A stretch of DNA of 13,804 nt from Lachnospiraceae bacterium (GCA_900755865.1 CAAEHZ010000494.1:1-13804), one strand, 5' to 3'. Positions 1-5,141 are shown, counted from the first letter of the stretch. Notes: generated by a model not told the origin, from the letters alone. A program made the numbers and translations.

Positions 1-318
1 CCGGATAAGGTCGGCGTGCTGTTCCGGGGGGATTTCCCTCGGTATGGCAAGCACGATTCTCCGGGCAAGCTGGGAGTTCCATTGCTTCTCGATAGCTTCG
101 GCGGGGTTCCACAAAGTATTGCGGTCTGCATACGCTGGTGGGGCGTGGGGCGGCAGCATGATTTCTGTATGGACAATCTCGCTTTTATGGGAATAGTATT
201 TCTGCTTCTGGTCGTACTCGGAAAACAGCCGTTCCCCACTCTGGTAGGCGGCAGACGCAACGGCTGACTGGGGGTTGCTGCGCTTGATTATTTTTATATC
301 ATGGTGTGGACAGGGCAT
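1..318 (-). CDS. MobA/MobL family relaxase, N-terminal part (runs off the left edge)
   Basis: The reverse strand reads 106 codons from the ATG at 318 without a stop to base 1. The protein begins MPCPHHDIKIIKRSNPQS and continues with AAYQSGERLFSEYDQKQKYY and then a HTEIMLPPHAP segment. This is the conserved start of MobA/MobL (MOBQ-type) relaxases, which nick oriT, attach covalently to the 5' end through a tyrosine and lead the strand into the recipient. The usual catalytic tyrosine candidates (Y25, Y35, Y41-42) are present, but which one acts cannot be decided here. The start is supported by a strong GGAAGGAGG Shine-Dalgarno just upstream (about 323-332). The later HxH metal site and any C-terminal helicase or primase region lie outside the window. 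The matching oriT is about 760 bp upstream, with an unrelated membrane-protein gene in between. Confidence 0.9.
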   Translation of the reverse strand, partial: MPCPHHDIKIIKRSNPQSAVASAAYQSGERLFSEYDQKQKYYSHKSEIVHTEIMLPPHAPPAYADRNTLWNPAEAIEKQWNSQLARRIVLAIPREIPPEQHADLIR

Positions 319-347
319 AGCGTTCCTCCTTCCTGTGGTTGATTTTG

Positions 348-387
348 GGCAAAAGAAAAGCAGGAAACCGTTTCTGATTTCCTGCTT
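348..387 (-). terminator. Probable intrinsic terminator after the SdpI-family gene
   Basis: A perfect 10-bp inverted repeat, AAGCAGGAAA (358-367) and TTTCCTGCTT (378-387), encloses a 10-base loop. Read on the minus strand the stem is followed by TTCTTTTG, a U-rich tail. It lies downstream of the SdpI-family gene and about 40 bp before the relaxase start. It should stop transcription from that gene, or act as an attenuator limiting relaxase expression. No clear separate relaxase promoter was recognised. Confidence 0.65.
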
Positions 388-470
388 AGTGGTGTCGCTG
401 GTAGGCGATTAGTATTCAGTTTTGAAGGTTCGGGTCAGGTTGGCTCGATGATGGAAAGCTGTCTAATAGC

Positions 471-830
471 TTAAAAGTTTTTGTTCGCAAATTTACTTGT
501 AATTCCAGTTTCTGTTTTATAAAATCCAAAAATCAGAAAAATAATTCCAACAACTACTCCTGCAAATACGGTAGTCTGTGTAGAAATATTAAGAAGAAGT
601 AAGGATATACACAAAACGATTTCTACCAAACCTAATGTTTTGCCAATACCAATAAAAATATTAGGTGCTATGCTTTGTGCATAATCCCAATGCTCTTGTG
701 ACTTCCGAGATGTAGGCGTATTGTATCCGTTACCGGATGTCATATCTTTTACCGGGTGCTTCTTTAAGATATATCCTACAAAAACCATAACAAAGGGTAT
801 GATGAAATTCAAAGCAATCAATCCATACAT
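471..830 (-). CDS. SdpI/YfhL-family small integral membrane protein
   Basis: The gene encodes 119 residues with three hydrophobic segments (about 2-22, 55-79 and 84-105). Between the first and second lies GYNTPTSRKSQEHWDYAQ (about 35-52), which matches the family pattern of GYRT followed by S..S.E.W..A. In Bacillus subtilis SdpI is the immunity protein against the secreted SdpC toxin, and YfhL is a short paralogue. Many family members have no known partner, so immunity is an inference here. The start ATG at 830 follows AAGGAGATGG, and a promoter is visible at 868-896. The gene is clearly more AT-rich than the relaxase and oriT sequence on either side. It sits between oriT and relaxase, which suggests later insertion as cargo. 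A terminator follows at 348-387. Confidence 0.75.
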   Translation of the reverse strand: MYGLIALNFIIPFVMVFVGYILKKHPVKDMTSGNGYNTPTSRKSQEHWDYAQSIAPNIFIGIGKTLGLVEIVLCISLLLLNISTQTTVFAGVVVGIIFLIFGFYKTETGITSKFANKNF

Positions 831-867
831 AAAACCATCTCCTTAGATAGTGTTCGTCATTAGCTTT

Positions 868-896
868 ATTATACTACGGGCAGTCCTGTTTTGGAA
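868..896 (-). promoter_or_regulatory. Sigma-A-type promoter of the SdpI-family gene
   Basis: Read on the minus strand, TTCCAA (896-891) is separated by exactly 17 bp from a perfect TATAAT (873-868). The -10 is consensus and the -35 matches TTGACA at three of six positions. The start codon is about 38 bases downstream of the -10, leaving room for a short leader containing AAGGAGATGG. Confidence 0.6.
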
Positions 897-920
897 TAGA
901 TAAATTGTAAACTTGCTGGA

Positions 921-1052
921 CGGGAACAGCTTGCAGCGCAAGGTGTTCCCGGGCGGCAAGTCCACAAAGGGGTAGCTGGCGCAGCCAGCGCAGGGGAAGT
1001 GTAGCGTCCCCTGTGATGATTGGAAGCAGCCGCAACGGTGCTGAAAATCATC
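921..1052. repeat. Cluster of inverted repeats next to oriT
   Basis: Four consecutive hairpin-forming repeats fill this non-coding stretch. CGGGAACA (921-928) pairs with TGTTCCCG (944-951), with an inner CTTG/CAAG. GCTGGC (975-980) pairs with GCCAGC (984-989) over a 3-base loop. CAGGGGA (991-997) pairs with TCCCCTG (1007-1013). GATGATT (1015-1021) pairs with AATCATC (1046-1052). Such arrays are usual beside conjugative origins, where accessory proteins bind or the second strand is primed. No gene is apparent in 843-1077. Confidence 0.65.
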
Positions 1053-1077
1053 CGCTTTCCGCAGGAAGCCCCCGGCA

Positions 1078-1131
1078 GGGCGCAACGCACCGGCTTGACC
1101 GGTGTATAGTTGCGCCCTTACTCCGTAAGGG
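1078..1131 (+). other. oriT: Probable origin of transfer (oriT), MOBQ/IncQ-like
   Basis: A compact structure has GGGCGCAAC (1078-1086) pairing with GTTGCGCCC (1109-1117). Inside it is a perfect hairpin, CACCGG (1088-1093), loop CTTGA, CCGGTG (1099-1104). The core TGCGCCCTTA (1111-1120) follows, then a hairpin CCCTTAC/GTAAGGG (1115-1121 and 1125-1131). A relaxase-binding hairpin a few bases before TAAGTGCGCCCT-like sequence is the known layout of RSF1010/R1162, pIP501 and pSK41-type origins, which use MOBQ relaxases. By analogy the nick would fall within TGCGCCCT on the plus strand, probably between G1114 and C1115; this is inference. With that polarity the genes to the right enter the recipient first and the relaxase last. 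Confidence 0.72.
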
Positions 1132-1420
1132 ATTCCCCGGCTACCCGCCCTTTCACGCTTTCTGCAACTATTTCCTTCATGCCACTTTGAGAAAATGCCT
1201 GTTTCAGAATGTCCATCACATCCTCGTCTGTCAGCACTTCCGGCCTTAAAAGGAAACTTTCCAGCATAGCTCCTCTGGTACAGAGCCGGTGCGTCCGTTC
1301 CTTCCGGGTAAGCTGCTTCACCTGGTGTTCCAGTATTTTTTCTTCATGCTGCGCCCGCCGCAGTCTGGCTTCGCCTTTGGCAATCTCCTGATTCAGCTTT
1401 TCCAGCTTCTCATTTATCAT
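1118..1420 (-). CDS. DUF3847 family protein, mobile-element accessory
   Basis: The gene encodes 100 residues. Residues 1-45 are rich in Lys, Glu and Gln with heptad-like spacing and probably form a coiled coil. Then comes LTRKERTHRLCTRGAMLESF (about 38-57), the signature I recognise from DUF3847 proteins of Clostridia conjugative elements, followed by DEDVMDILKQAFS. No function is established for the family. Its size, basic coiled coil and position beside oriT suggest a relaxosome accessory protein comparable in role to MobC, which is inference. The start at 1420 has an AAAGGAGGG site and overlaps the stop of the upstream gene by 4 bp (ATGA). The stop codon TAA at 1120-1118 lies inside the oriT core, so the last codons double as part of the transfer origin. 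Confidence 0.8.
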   Translation of the reverse strand: MINEKLEKLNQEIAKGEARLRRAQHEEKILEHQVKQLTRKERTHRLCTRGAMLESFLLRPEVLTDEDVMDILKQAFSQSGMKEIVAESVKGRVAGESLTE

Positions 1421-1749
1421 GGCAGCCCTCCTTTGGGAAGCAGCGTGTAAATGCGGTTTGGTTCTCCCACACCCCGGCGCACCCGCAGGATAAGCCCGAT
1501 GTCCTCCAATTCTTTCAGGGAACGCTTCACAGTGACGGGGCTGCGGGAGAGGGCTGCCGCTAATTCCATGATAGGAAAACGGACAAACAAAATGCCGTTG
1601 CTATCCTCTATCCCTGCCGTAAGGGTGGTGTTCAGCAGACGGGCATACATGACTTTTGCTGTGCTGCTGATCGGCAGCCGAAGCATTGCGGCGGGTAGCG
1701 GCATACAAGGCGGCAGAACCGTGTCTGCGCTCATAAATTCAAATTCCAT
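1417..1749 (-). CDS. RepA-like winged-helix DNA-binding protein of the mobile element
   Basis: The gene encodes 110 residues beginning MEFEFMSADTVLPPCMPLP. The N-terminal half resembles the replication initiator A N-terminal domain seen in plasmids and elements of Firmicutes (LPISSTAKVMYARLLN, then NGILFVRFP). The C-terminal half reads as a winged helix-turn-helix: MELAAALSRSPVTVKRSLKEL (about 61-81), then LILRVRRGVGEPNRIYTL as the wing. It probably binds element DNA, either in replication of the circular form or as a regulator. It is much shorter than full plasmid RepA proteins, so it may be only the DNA-binding part. Its ATG directly follows the TAA of the upstream gene, with AAGGAG slightly far upstream, and it overlaps the DUF3847 gene by 4 bp. 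Translational coupling is likely. Confidence 0.75.
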   Translation of the reverse strand: MEFEFMSADTVLPPCMPLPAAMLRLPISSTAKVMYARLLNTTLTAGIEDSNGILFVRFPIMELAAALSRSPVTVKRSLKELEDIGLILRVRRGVGEPNRIYTLLPKGGLP

Positions 1750-1935
1750 TTAACTGATTTTCTCCTTTCGCTTGGCTCGTTTTGACAGGTAATGGGGGCA
1801 GTCTATCACGACAGCCCGGAAACTCTGCTTGCACTTATGCTGGCACTTCCGGCACAGGTCGTTGTAGGCCACACGCCCCCGGTCATTGAGGAAGAAGGAA
1901 AGCTCCAACTTCCGTTTCTTGCTCATTCTCGGCAT
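1750..1935 (-). CDS. Small four-cysteine (zinc-ribbon-like) mobile-element protein
   Basis: The gene encodes 61 residues beginning MPRMSKKRKLELSFFLND. Cysteines at 28, 31, 35 and 46 (pattern C-x2-C-x3-C-x10-C) suggest a metal-binding fold, and both termini are strongly basic, so nucleic-acid binding is plausible. I recognise it as a conserved hypothetical protein of Clostridia conjugative elements; no function is known. The frame stays open upstream to 2046, but the ATG at 1935 is chosen because an ideal AGGAGG lies 5 bases before it, and the upstream residues are proline-rich and overlie a hairpin. Its TAA is followed immediately by the ATG of the RepA-like gene, so 1935-1118 forms one compact three-gene unit reading toward oriT. 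Confidence 0.7.
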   Translation of the reverse strand: MPRMSKKRKLELSFFLNDRGRVAYNDLCRKCQHKCKQSFRAVVIDCPHYLSKRAKRKEKIS

Positions 1936-1955
1936 AGTGCCTCCTATCATAGAAA

Positions 1956-1994
1956 ATCCGCCCATTTCAGCCGTAACAACGGGAACAGGCGGAT
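1956..1994 (-). repeat. Inverted repeat in the leader of the three-gene minus-strand unit
   Basis: ATCCGCC (1956-1962) pairs with GGCGGAT (1988-1994). In minus-strand RNA the loop also contains CCGT/ACGG. The repeat lies about 10 bases upstream of the AGGAGG of the four-cysteine gene, so it could affect translation or mark an operator. There is no U-run, so it is not a simple terminator. Confidence 0.4.
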
Positions 1995-2380
1995 AAAGGT
2001 TTTTGGTGTCATGTTTCGGGGCGATTTTCAAGGAAAATACGGCCATAGAGCCGCTTTGAAATGCCCCATAGTATTACGGACGGGGCAGACTACACCCCGC
2101 CGATTTGTCGTGTTTGGGTAGCGTTTTGGTATCAGTTCTGCCGGGTTGTCCTGCTGTCGTTCCTGCCCCTGAATCTCACAGCGGCGTTTCGTTCCCGTTG
2201 GTACGCTCGCTGCGGTCAAGGTTCCTCCATTTCCTTGCCGCAGGTCGTTGCGCTACATCGCCGGGGAGCATATCCCATCAGGCCGGTCATTCGATTGGAA
2301 ATAATCCATCGATGAACTGACTTAATCATAGCTCATTTTTGAACCCTTTCCCGTATGTCCATAAAATAGGAAAACCGCCC
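1995..2380. other. Intergenic region between divergent units, no gene recognised
   Basis: This stretch separates the minus-strand unit from the plus-strand regulator. Open frames exist on both strands (for example 2061-2315 plus and 2028-2219 minus), but none has a good ribosome site, a recognisable domain or a plausible composition. A short perfect repeat ATTTTC/GAAAAT occurs around 2024-2038. The minus-strand promoter for the unit ending at 1118 should lie here, but I could not identify a convincing one. Confidence 0.4.
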
Positions 2381-2382
2381 CA

Positions 2383-2425
2383 AAATCGAAAAATTCCACG
2401 ATTTCGGAACGGTATATGGTATAAT
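2383..2425 (+). promoter_or_regulatory. Extended -10 promoter with adjacent palindrome, upstream of Cro/CI regulator
   Basis: TATAAT (2420-2425) is preceded by TGG, giving the extended -10 motif TGnTATAAT, while the -35 position (CACGAT) is poor. Just upstream, AAATCG (2383-2388) and CGATTT (2399-2404) form a perfect inverted repeat over the -35 area. This is a natural place for an operator, and autoregulation by the gene product is a reasonable guess. AAGGAG at 2455-2460 serves the next gene. Confidence 0.6.
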
Positions 2426-2470
2426 AAGGAATAACAGCGGCAGCCAGCCGCAGGAAGGAGCGATGTGTTT

Positions 2471-3292
2471 ATGAAAACCCGCATTTCCGTACAGGAACGC
2501 CTGAAAGATTTACGGGTGGAACGGGGCTTGAATCTGGAAGAACTGGCACAGGAAACCGGCATTTCAAAATCAGCCCTCGGCAGTTATGAAAACGACAACG
2601 ACGAATACAAGGAAATTAACCACGGCAGCCTGTTGAAGCTGGCAGACTTCTATCAGGTGTCGGTTGACTATCTGCTCGGCCTTACCAATAATCGGAGATA
2701 TGAAAACACCCCGATAGAAGAATTACATTTGAGTGATGAAGTCGTGGAACTGCTGAAAAGTGAACGCTTCAATAACCGGCTGCTGTGTGAGATTATCTCC
2801 CATGAAAAATTTAAGGAATTGCTGGCAGACGCAGAAATCTATGTGGACGGGATAGCAACCATGCACTTCCATGACACAAACAGCTCACTGGCTGCTTTAC
2901 GGGCTATGGTACTGGAAGAACACCCCGAAGCTGCGGCAGACCGGGCAATCAAAGTGTTGGAAGCCTGTCAGATAGAGGAAGAAGATTTTTTCTGCCATGT
3001 GACGCACAAAACATGGGACGTCATTCTCCATGATATACGCAAGGCGCACGAAAATGACAGCGAAAGTGCGCCGGATACCACGCCTGCCGATGAACTTATA
3101 CGGGAAGTACAAAAGGCCATGCAATCTCCGGGGGACAGGGTTCAGCAATTCACGGAGATATTCTGCAAGGCGTTCCGGCTCAAATACAAGCGGCTCTCAC
3201 AAGAGGAACGAAGCCTTTTGAAAAAGCTGTTCAAGAAATCCCCGCTGATAAAACAGTCTGGTATGAACTTCCGGCGCAGGCCGTGGAAATAA
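2471..3292 (+). CDS. Cro/CI-type helix-turn-helix regulator of the mobile element
   Basis: The gene encodes 273 residues from ATG 2471. GTG 2465 would add two residues and lies only 4 bases from the AAGGAG; ATG lies 10 bases away, so the choice is not certain. Residues about 5-70 form an HTH_3 (XRE) domain: VQERLKDLRVERGLNLEELA, then the recognition part TGISKSALGSYEND, then a loop and YQVSVDYLLGLT. The remainder is helical and acidic with no enzyme motif. A basic tail (FKKSPLIKQSGMNFRRRPWK) follows a Glu/Lys-rich segment. Proteins with this beginning are common in conjugative elements of gut Clostridia, probably as repressors of transfer or excision genes; that role is inference. Its own promoter is visible and its stop codon is built into the terminator that follows. 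Confidence 0.85.
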   Translation: MKTRISVQERLKDLRVERGLNLEELAQETGISKSALGSYENDNDEYKEINHGSLLKLADFYQVSVDYLLGLTNNRRYENTPIEELHLSDEVVELLKSERFNNRLLCEIISHEKFKELLADAEIYVDGIATMHFHDTNSSLAALRAMVLEEHPEAAADRAIKVLEACQIEEEDFFCHVTHKTWDVILHDIRKAHENDSESAPDTTPADELIREVQKAMQSPGDRVQQFTEIFCKAFRLKYKRLSQEERSLLKKLFKKSPLIKQSGMNFRRRPWK

Positions 3293-3334
3293 AAACAGCC
3301 GTTGTAGGATTTTGTTCCTACAGCGGCTGTTTTT
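3291..3334. terminator. Strong bidirectional intrinsic terminator
   Basis: AAAAACAGCCG (3291-3301) pairs with CGGCTGTTTTT (3324-3334), and TGTAGGA (3303-3309) pairs with TCCTACA (3316-3322). One mismatch separates the two stems, and the loop is 6 bases. The A-run on one side and T-run on the other serve both directions. It terminates the plus-strand regulator gene and the convergent minus-strand lipoprotein gene, whose stop is 2 bp away. Confidence 0.9.
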
Positions 3335-3336
3335 AT

Positions 3337-3762
3337 TTATGAATCTTCTCCAACAAAAGACAGGATATTTTCATCAGTTTGTAATGTAATTGTTGCGCTT
3401 TCTGAATCATCAGAATAAACTCTTGTTCCATATACGCCTGTAACAGGCTCCTCTAAATTTTCAAAAGTTAATCCGAGTTTCGAAGAAGAATTGTCAATCT
3501 TTTCAAGCGAATATGTACCTGTCCATTCTTGTTTATGAGTGTTATCTGTTAAGATAAAACTTTTTTCTTCAAAACTCAATGTCAAATCCAATACTGGTAT
3601 GTCATCATGCACTGAACCTGAGAATAACATATTACCATCTAAATCAGTAATAAATTCTAAAGACCAGTTATATGATGATACCGACCGAGTTTGGGAAGAA
3701 TCACACGAACATAAGCCTACACACATAAAAAAACATACGCATATTGCCAATAACCGTTTCAT
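3337..3762 (-). CDS. Predicted lipoprotein of unknown function
   Basis: The gene encodes 141 residues. A short basic start (MKR) precedes a hydrophobic core and the lipobox-like LCSC (17-20), giving lipid attachment at Cys20 on the outer face of the membrane. Cys at -2 is unusual but tolerated. The mature part has alternating hydrophobic and polar stretches typical of beta strands (NWSLEFITDLDGNMLFSGSV, SFILTDNTHKQEWTGTYSL) and is acidic. I do not recognise the family; a small beta-barrel or lipocalin-like fold is possible. ATG 3762, with AGGT just upstream, is chosen because it places the signal peptide at the N-terminus; the in-frame ATG at 3801 would add 13 non-signal residues. It lies 43 bp after the secreted-protein gene in the same AT-rich unit and ends at the shared terminator. 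Confidence 0.65.
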   Translation of the reverse strand: MKRLLAICVCFFMCVGLCSCDSSQTRSVSSYNWSLEFITDLDGNMLFSGSVHDDIPVLDLTLSFEEKSFILTDNTHKQEWTGTYSLEKIDNSSSKLGLTFENLEEPVTGVYGTRVYSDDSESATITLQTDENILSFVGEDS

Positions 3763-3805
3763 TTTACCTATTACCAACCTTAATTCACAACTGTTTTGCA
3801 TTTAA

Positions 3806-4333
3806 TTAGGGAAGTGTCACAGGGTAAGAAATAGCGAAAGCTCCACCGCCTGCCAAGGCATTATTAGCGGTAGCAACACCAGAAACAGAAACCGTTCCCT
3901 TATCTCCGCTATTACCTGTTCTTCCAGTATCCACATCAGTTTCGATTGTTTCTTCACCGTCGGCTAATTCTGCAAATGCCGTATTGGTGGATTTTTTGTT
4001 CATAAGCACATTAACTGTACCAGTCATACCAGTGAACTCCGGTTTTGGAGATTCATACCACGGTACATACAACTTCACATGAACTTGAATCCCATCATCC
4101 TCATCATAAGTTGCATAAGAGTTAATACGAACATTAGCGACTGCTCTTTTGGTGACACCATCGGAAATCATAACATCGGTTAAGTATCCGTCATATTCTC
4201 CAATGACTACCGGCTGTTGAGTATCCGTTATTTCCGTTGTTGTTTCCGCTGCAAAAGCAGGAACCGCACTCACAGAAAAAAGCATACAAAACGCTACCAA
4301 CGAGGTAAACAATCTTTTACTAAATTTTTTCAT
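3806..4333 (-). CDS. Sec-secreted protein of unknown function
   Basis: The gene encodes 175 residues with a textbook signal peptide: basic MKKFSKRLFT, a hydrophobic core and AFA before a predicted cleavage at residue 28, leaving AETTTE at the mature end. The mature 147 residues are acidic and beta-rich, with a Thr/Glu start, a VKLYVPWYESPKPEF stretch and a Gly/Ala/Ser-rich C-terminal part (about 140-170, containing NNALAGGGAFAISYP). No cysteine is left after cleavage, and there is no LPxTG anchor or transmembrane tail, so it should be released or bound non-covalently. I do not recognise the family. ATG 4333 is preferred over the upstream TTG, with AAAGGAG 8 bases away. A promoter at 4459-4487 drives it, and the lipoprotein gene follows in the same unit. 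Confidence 0.7.
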   Translation of the reverse strand: MKKFSKRLFTSLVAFCMLFSVSAVPAFAAETTTEITDTQQPVVIGEYDGYLTDVMISDGVTKRAVANVRINSYATYDEDDGIQVHVKLYVPWYESPKPEFTGMTGTVNVLMNKKSTNTAFAELADGEETIETDVDTGRTGNSGDKGTVSVSGVATANNALAGGGAFAISYPVTLP

Positions 4334-4424
4334 AAACAATGCTCCTTTCTAAAATGACCAGAACCTACATTTTTTGTATTCAGTTATTGGCAATATGCTA
4401 CTAACCTGCAAGCACACTCTCAAA

Positions 4425-4487
4425 TCATAAAATGTTTCAAATGTACTTGTTTTATTTTATGATAGCACTTATTTACATTGGGTACAA
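4425..4487 (-). promoter_or_regulatory. Promoter of the secreted protein/lipoprotein unit, overlapped by a 9-bp inverted repeat
   Basis: On the minus strand, TTGTAC (4487-4482) is followed after 17 bp by TATCAT (4464-4459), preceded by TGC, which makes an extended -10. A perfect 9-bp inverted repeat, ATTTTATGA (4454-4462) and TCATAAAAT (4425-4433), overlaps the -10 and the expected start site. It could be an operator, perhaps for the XRE protein encoded just upstream. The leader to the start codon is about 120 bases. The rest of 4334-4554 is AT-rich without a gene. Confidence 0.6.
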
Positions 4488-4554
4488 TAGAAAATATACA
4501 CCATTAAAATTTAATTTTTTGTGCAAATCGAATCAAATATAAAATTATATCGCT

Positions 4555-4764
4555 TTAGATATTGTCCTGTTCTAATTTAATCACATTCATAATACCACAA
4601 TTCAAGGCTTCACAAATGCGAACCAGCGTTTCCATGCTGATATTCTTTCCCTTGCCCATGTTGGCAATCATATTTGTGGTAAGACCGGCGGCAAGCCGCA
4701 AATCCTCTTTCCTCATGCCACGCTCTTTCAGTGTGTTCCATAGTGGCTGATAACTAATGTGCAT
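4555..4764 (-). CDS. Small XRE-family (HTH_26-like) transcriptional regulator
   Basis: The gene encodes 69 residues, almost entirely one helix-turn-helix domain: MHISYQPLWNTLKERGMRKE, then the DLRLAAGLTTNMIANMGKGK turn and recognition helix, then ISMETLVRICEALNCGIMNV. This layout is frequent in small Cro/CI-like regulators of Firmicutes, which bind DNA as dimers. The frame is open upstream to 4833, but that part contains the promoter (TATAAT at 4812-4807), so translation from the ATG at 4764 is the consistent choice; the ribosome site (AAAGGCGGGAAG) is only moderate. It is encoded just upstream of, and in the same direction as, the secreted protein/lipoprotein pair, and may control that pair. 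It is the last recognisable element gene. Confidence 0.8.
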   Translation of the reverse strand: MHISYQPLWNTLKERGMRKEDLRLAAGLTTNMIANMGKGKNISMETLVRICEALNCGIMNVIKLEQDNI

Positions 4765-4806
4765 AGGCTTCCCGCCTTTCTTTCCATCGTCAAGTGTTTT
4801 ATACCC

Positions 4807-4835
4807 ATTATAGCAGAAATCTTGCGTTTCCACAA
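4807..4835 (-). promoter_or_regulatory. Promoter of the small XRE regulator
   Basis: On the minus strand TTGTGG (4835-4830), a 17-bp spacer and a perfect TATAAT (4812-4807) preceded by TGC form a good extended -10 promoter. The leader to the ATG at 4764 is about 35-40 bases. The promoter lies inside the open frame upstream of that ATG, which argues against the longer protein. Confidence 0.65.
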
Positions 4836-5021
4836 TATTTCTTGACTACACCGCCGGTTCCGTCTGGATTGTGCTTTTCCTTTCTCCGCTTTTATTACAT
4901 CTAATTAGCCATGAGCTGGGTGATTCCTTAACTTTTTCTGAAGTTGTTCTTATGGATTCTTAAGGACTTTAAACACTCTCTTAATTTGACGGAAGCAATC
5001 ATTAAGGTTGCTTCCGTTCTA
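4836..5021. other. Intergenic region holding the probable element/chromosome boundary
   Basis: No gene is recognised. An imperfect tandem decamer, TTCTTATGGA then TTCTTAAGGA, lies at 4947-4966. A perfect 10-bp inverted repeat, ACGGAAGCAA (4989-4998) and TTGCTTCCGT (5008-5017), ends 4 bp before the -35 of the sugar operon. The palindrome has no proper U-run, so it fits an operator better than a terminator, but an old terminator of an upstream gene is possible. The mobile element should end somewhere here. Confidence 0.45.
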
Positions 5022-5050
5022 TTGAAATCAGGTAAATTCTTTCTTATACT
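5022..5050 (+). promoter_or_regulatory. Sigma-A promoter of the sugar uptake/fucosidase operon
   Basis: TTGAAA (5022-5027), a 17-bp spacer and TATACT (5045-5050) make a near-consensus promoter. The palindrome at 4989-5017 is immediately upstream. The leader to the first gene is about 85 bases and contains GGAGG/CCTCC (5068-5072 and 5085-5089), which may form a small hairpin. Confidence 0.7.
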
Positions 5051-5141
5051 CAAACCATCAGATAACCGGAGGGGAAGCGCGCAACCTCCAAAGGGGATTG
5101 AAAAGACGAACAGATATGTATCGGGAAAGGAAGGAAAGAGA

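Larger units (their letters stand above)
1..4840. mobile_element. Part of an integrative mobilizable/conjugative element (left end outside window)
   Basis: The gene set is typical of mobile elements in gut Clostridia: a MobA/MobL relaxase N-terminus, a hairpin-rich oriT-like segment, a DUF3847 protein, a RepA-like winged-helix protein, a small cysteine-rich protein and Cro/CI-type regulators. AT-rich genes (471-830 and 3337-4333) are interspersed and look like cargo. No integrase, serine recombinase, coupling protein or type IV secretion gene is visible, so self-transmissible and merely mobilizable forms cannot be told apart. The right boundary is set only approximately, between the XRE gene and the promoter of the sugar operon (about 4840-5020). 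No attachment-site repeat can be recognised because the other end is missing. Confidence 0.72.

Noticed and set aside
16..267. Plus-strand open frame at the left edge
   Set aside because: The minus strand encodes the conserved MobA/MobL N-terminus across the same bases.
1936..2046. N-terminal extension of the four-cysteine protein to 2046
   Set aside because: An ideal AGGAGG precedes the internal ATG at 1935, and the extension overlies an inverted repeat.
2028..2315. Small open frames on both strands in the divergent spacer
   Set aside because: No ribosome site, no recognisable motif and unlikely composition (runs of Arg, Pro and Cys).
3806..4333. SdpC-type toxin matching the SdpI-family gene at 471-830
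   Set aside because: Both are on the element and the idea is attractive, but I see no SdpC sequence features and the genes are over 2.9 kb apart; left as an untested possibility only.
4765..4833. Longer form of the small XRE protein starting at 4833
   Set aside because: A good promoter with its TATAAT lies within this segment, and the extra residues are not part of the helix-turn-helix family.
4989..5017. Intrinsic terminator
   Set aside because: The stem is perfect but neither side has a convincing U-run; an operator next to the -35 fits better, without excluding an old terminator.
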